From contig CAMWUX010000080.1 in assembly GCA_947177605.1 (NCBI GenBank), positions 1-6,117 of the forward strand: a DNA stretch of 6,117 nt. The letters are read 5' to 3'. Below, piece after piece: positions 5,661 to 6,117 of the stretch. The notes below the pieces were generated by a model that did not search any database, was not told the DNA's origin, and saw nothing but the letters and a program-made list of their open reading frames with translations. The translations under genes were made by a program, and so were the position numbers. The first letter of the stretch is position 1. Every line of letters begins with the position of its first letter. This stretch comes from an uncultured Porphyromonadaceae bacterium. Lineage in GTDB: Bacteria; Bacteroidota; Bacteroidia; Bacteroidales; Muribaculaceae.

Positions 5661-6117
5661 ATGGAACCCTCCGAATTTCTCAACCCGGCCGAAGAAAAAA
5701 TGCAACTGGCCGTAGCCTATCTCGACGAATCGCTCAGCCGCATCCGTGCCGGCAAAGCCAGTCCGAAACTCATCGACGGCATCCGTGTGGAATATTACGG
5801 CTCCACCGTACCCATCTCCAATGTGGCCAACGTATCCGTGCCCGACGCCCGCACCATCGCCATCACCCCCTGGGAGAAGGGAATGTTTCGCGAGATCGAG
5901 AAAGCCATCATCAACTCCGAGCTCGGCATCACACCCGAAAACAACGGTGAAGTGATCCGTCTCTCCATCCCCCCGCTCACCGAAGAGCGCCGCAAAGCCC
6001 TCGTAAAGCAGTCGAAAGCCGAAGCCGAGACAGCCAAAGTATCCGTGCGCAACGCCCGCCGCGACGCCATCGACGGACTAAAGAAAGCCGTGAAGAAAGG
6101 CATGCCCGAAGACGTGG
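5661..6117 (+). CDS. frr: Ribosome recycling factor, 3'-truncated by window edge
   Basis: RRF acts with EF-G after termination to split the 70S ribosome and free mRNA and tRNA. The frame is open from the ATG at 5661 to the window end, giving 152 of the usual 185 or so residues; about 33 residues of the C-terminal helix are missing only because the window stops. The visible features match the family: an N-terminal helix ([20 protein letters not shown], 21-40), the start of the beta-barrel domain with [18 protein letters not shown] (43-60), [20 protein letters not shown] (86-105), and the hinge and second helix [18 protein letters not shown] (106-123), including the conserved EERRK arginines, then [10 protein letters not shown]. 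It begins 21 bp after pyrH, with no promoter box between, so it is likely cotranscribed. The leader is AT-rich without Shine-Dalgarno. The upstream boundary is supported by the family's normal N-terminus length. Confidence 0.96.
   Translation, partial: MEPSEFLNPAEEKMQLAVAYLDESLSRIRAGKASPKLIDGIRVEYYGSTVPISNVANVSVPDARTIAITPWEKGMFREIEKAIINSELGITPENNGEVIRLSIPPLTEERRKALVKQSKAEAETAKVSVRNARRDAIDGLKKAVKKGMPEDV

Overview
The window looks like chromosomal DNA of a GC-rich member of the Bacteroidota, most likely order Bacteroidales, possibly Muribaculaceae-like. Three things point there. Promoters have the Bacteroidota form (a -7 box TAnnTTTG, in one case with TTTG exactly 19 bp upstream). The seven visible start codons lack Shine-Dalgarno sequences and have AT-rich leaders in most cases. 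The seryl-tRNA synthetase, SpoU methyltransferase and SPFH protein carry wording I associate with Bacteroidales homologues. The family-level placement is inference from memory, not a search.

All eight genes lie on the + strand, tightly packed, in three apparent transcription units. Unit 1 (1-1565) holds the C-terminal two thirds of a GH3-family acyl-adenylating enzyme, cut by the window start, and a small secreted DUF4919-like protein 17 bp downstream. Unit 2 (about 1596-3926) starts at a TACCTTTG promoter and holds yqeY, serS and a SpoU/TrmH-family RNA 2'-O-methyltransferase; serS and the methyltransferase share one base (TGATG). Unit 3 (about 3922-6117) starts at a near-perfect Bacteroidota promoter whose -33 box overlaps the methyltransferase stop codon. 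It holds a two-helix SPFH/band 7 membrane protein, pyrH (UMP kinase) and frr (ribosome recycling factor), the last cut by the window end.

Functionally, units 2 and 3 are mostly translation and nucleotide housekeeping: serine charging, a GatB-related tRNA-binding-type domain, RNA methylation, UDP supply and ribosome recycling. The less understood members are the GH3 protein, the DUF4919-like protein and the SPFH protein.

I see no tRNA or rRNA gene, CRISPR array, insertion sequence, attachment site, riboswitch or convincing intrinsic terminator. No stretch over 300 bases lacks a gene; the longest gap is 64 bp. I found no evidence of a new defence or mobile system here. The points worth a second look are small: promoter placement, start-site context, a hairpin in early pyrH and the SPFH-pyrH junction.
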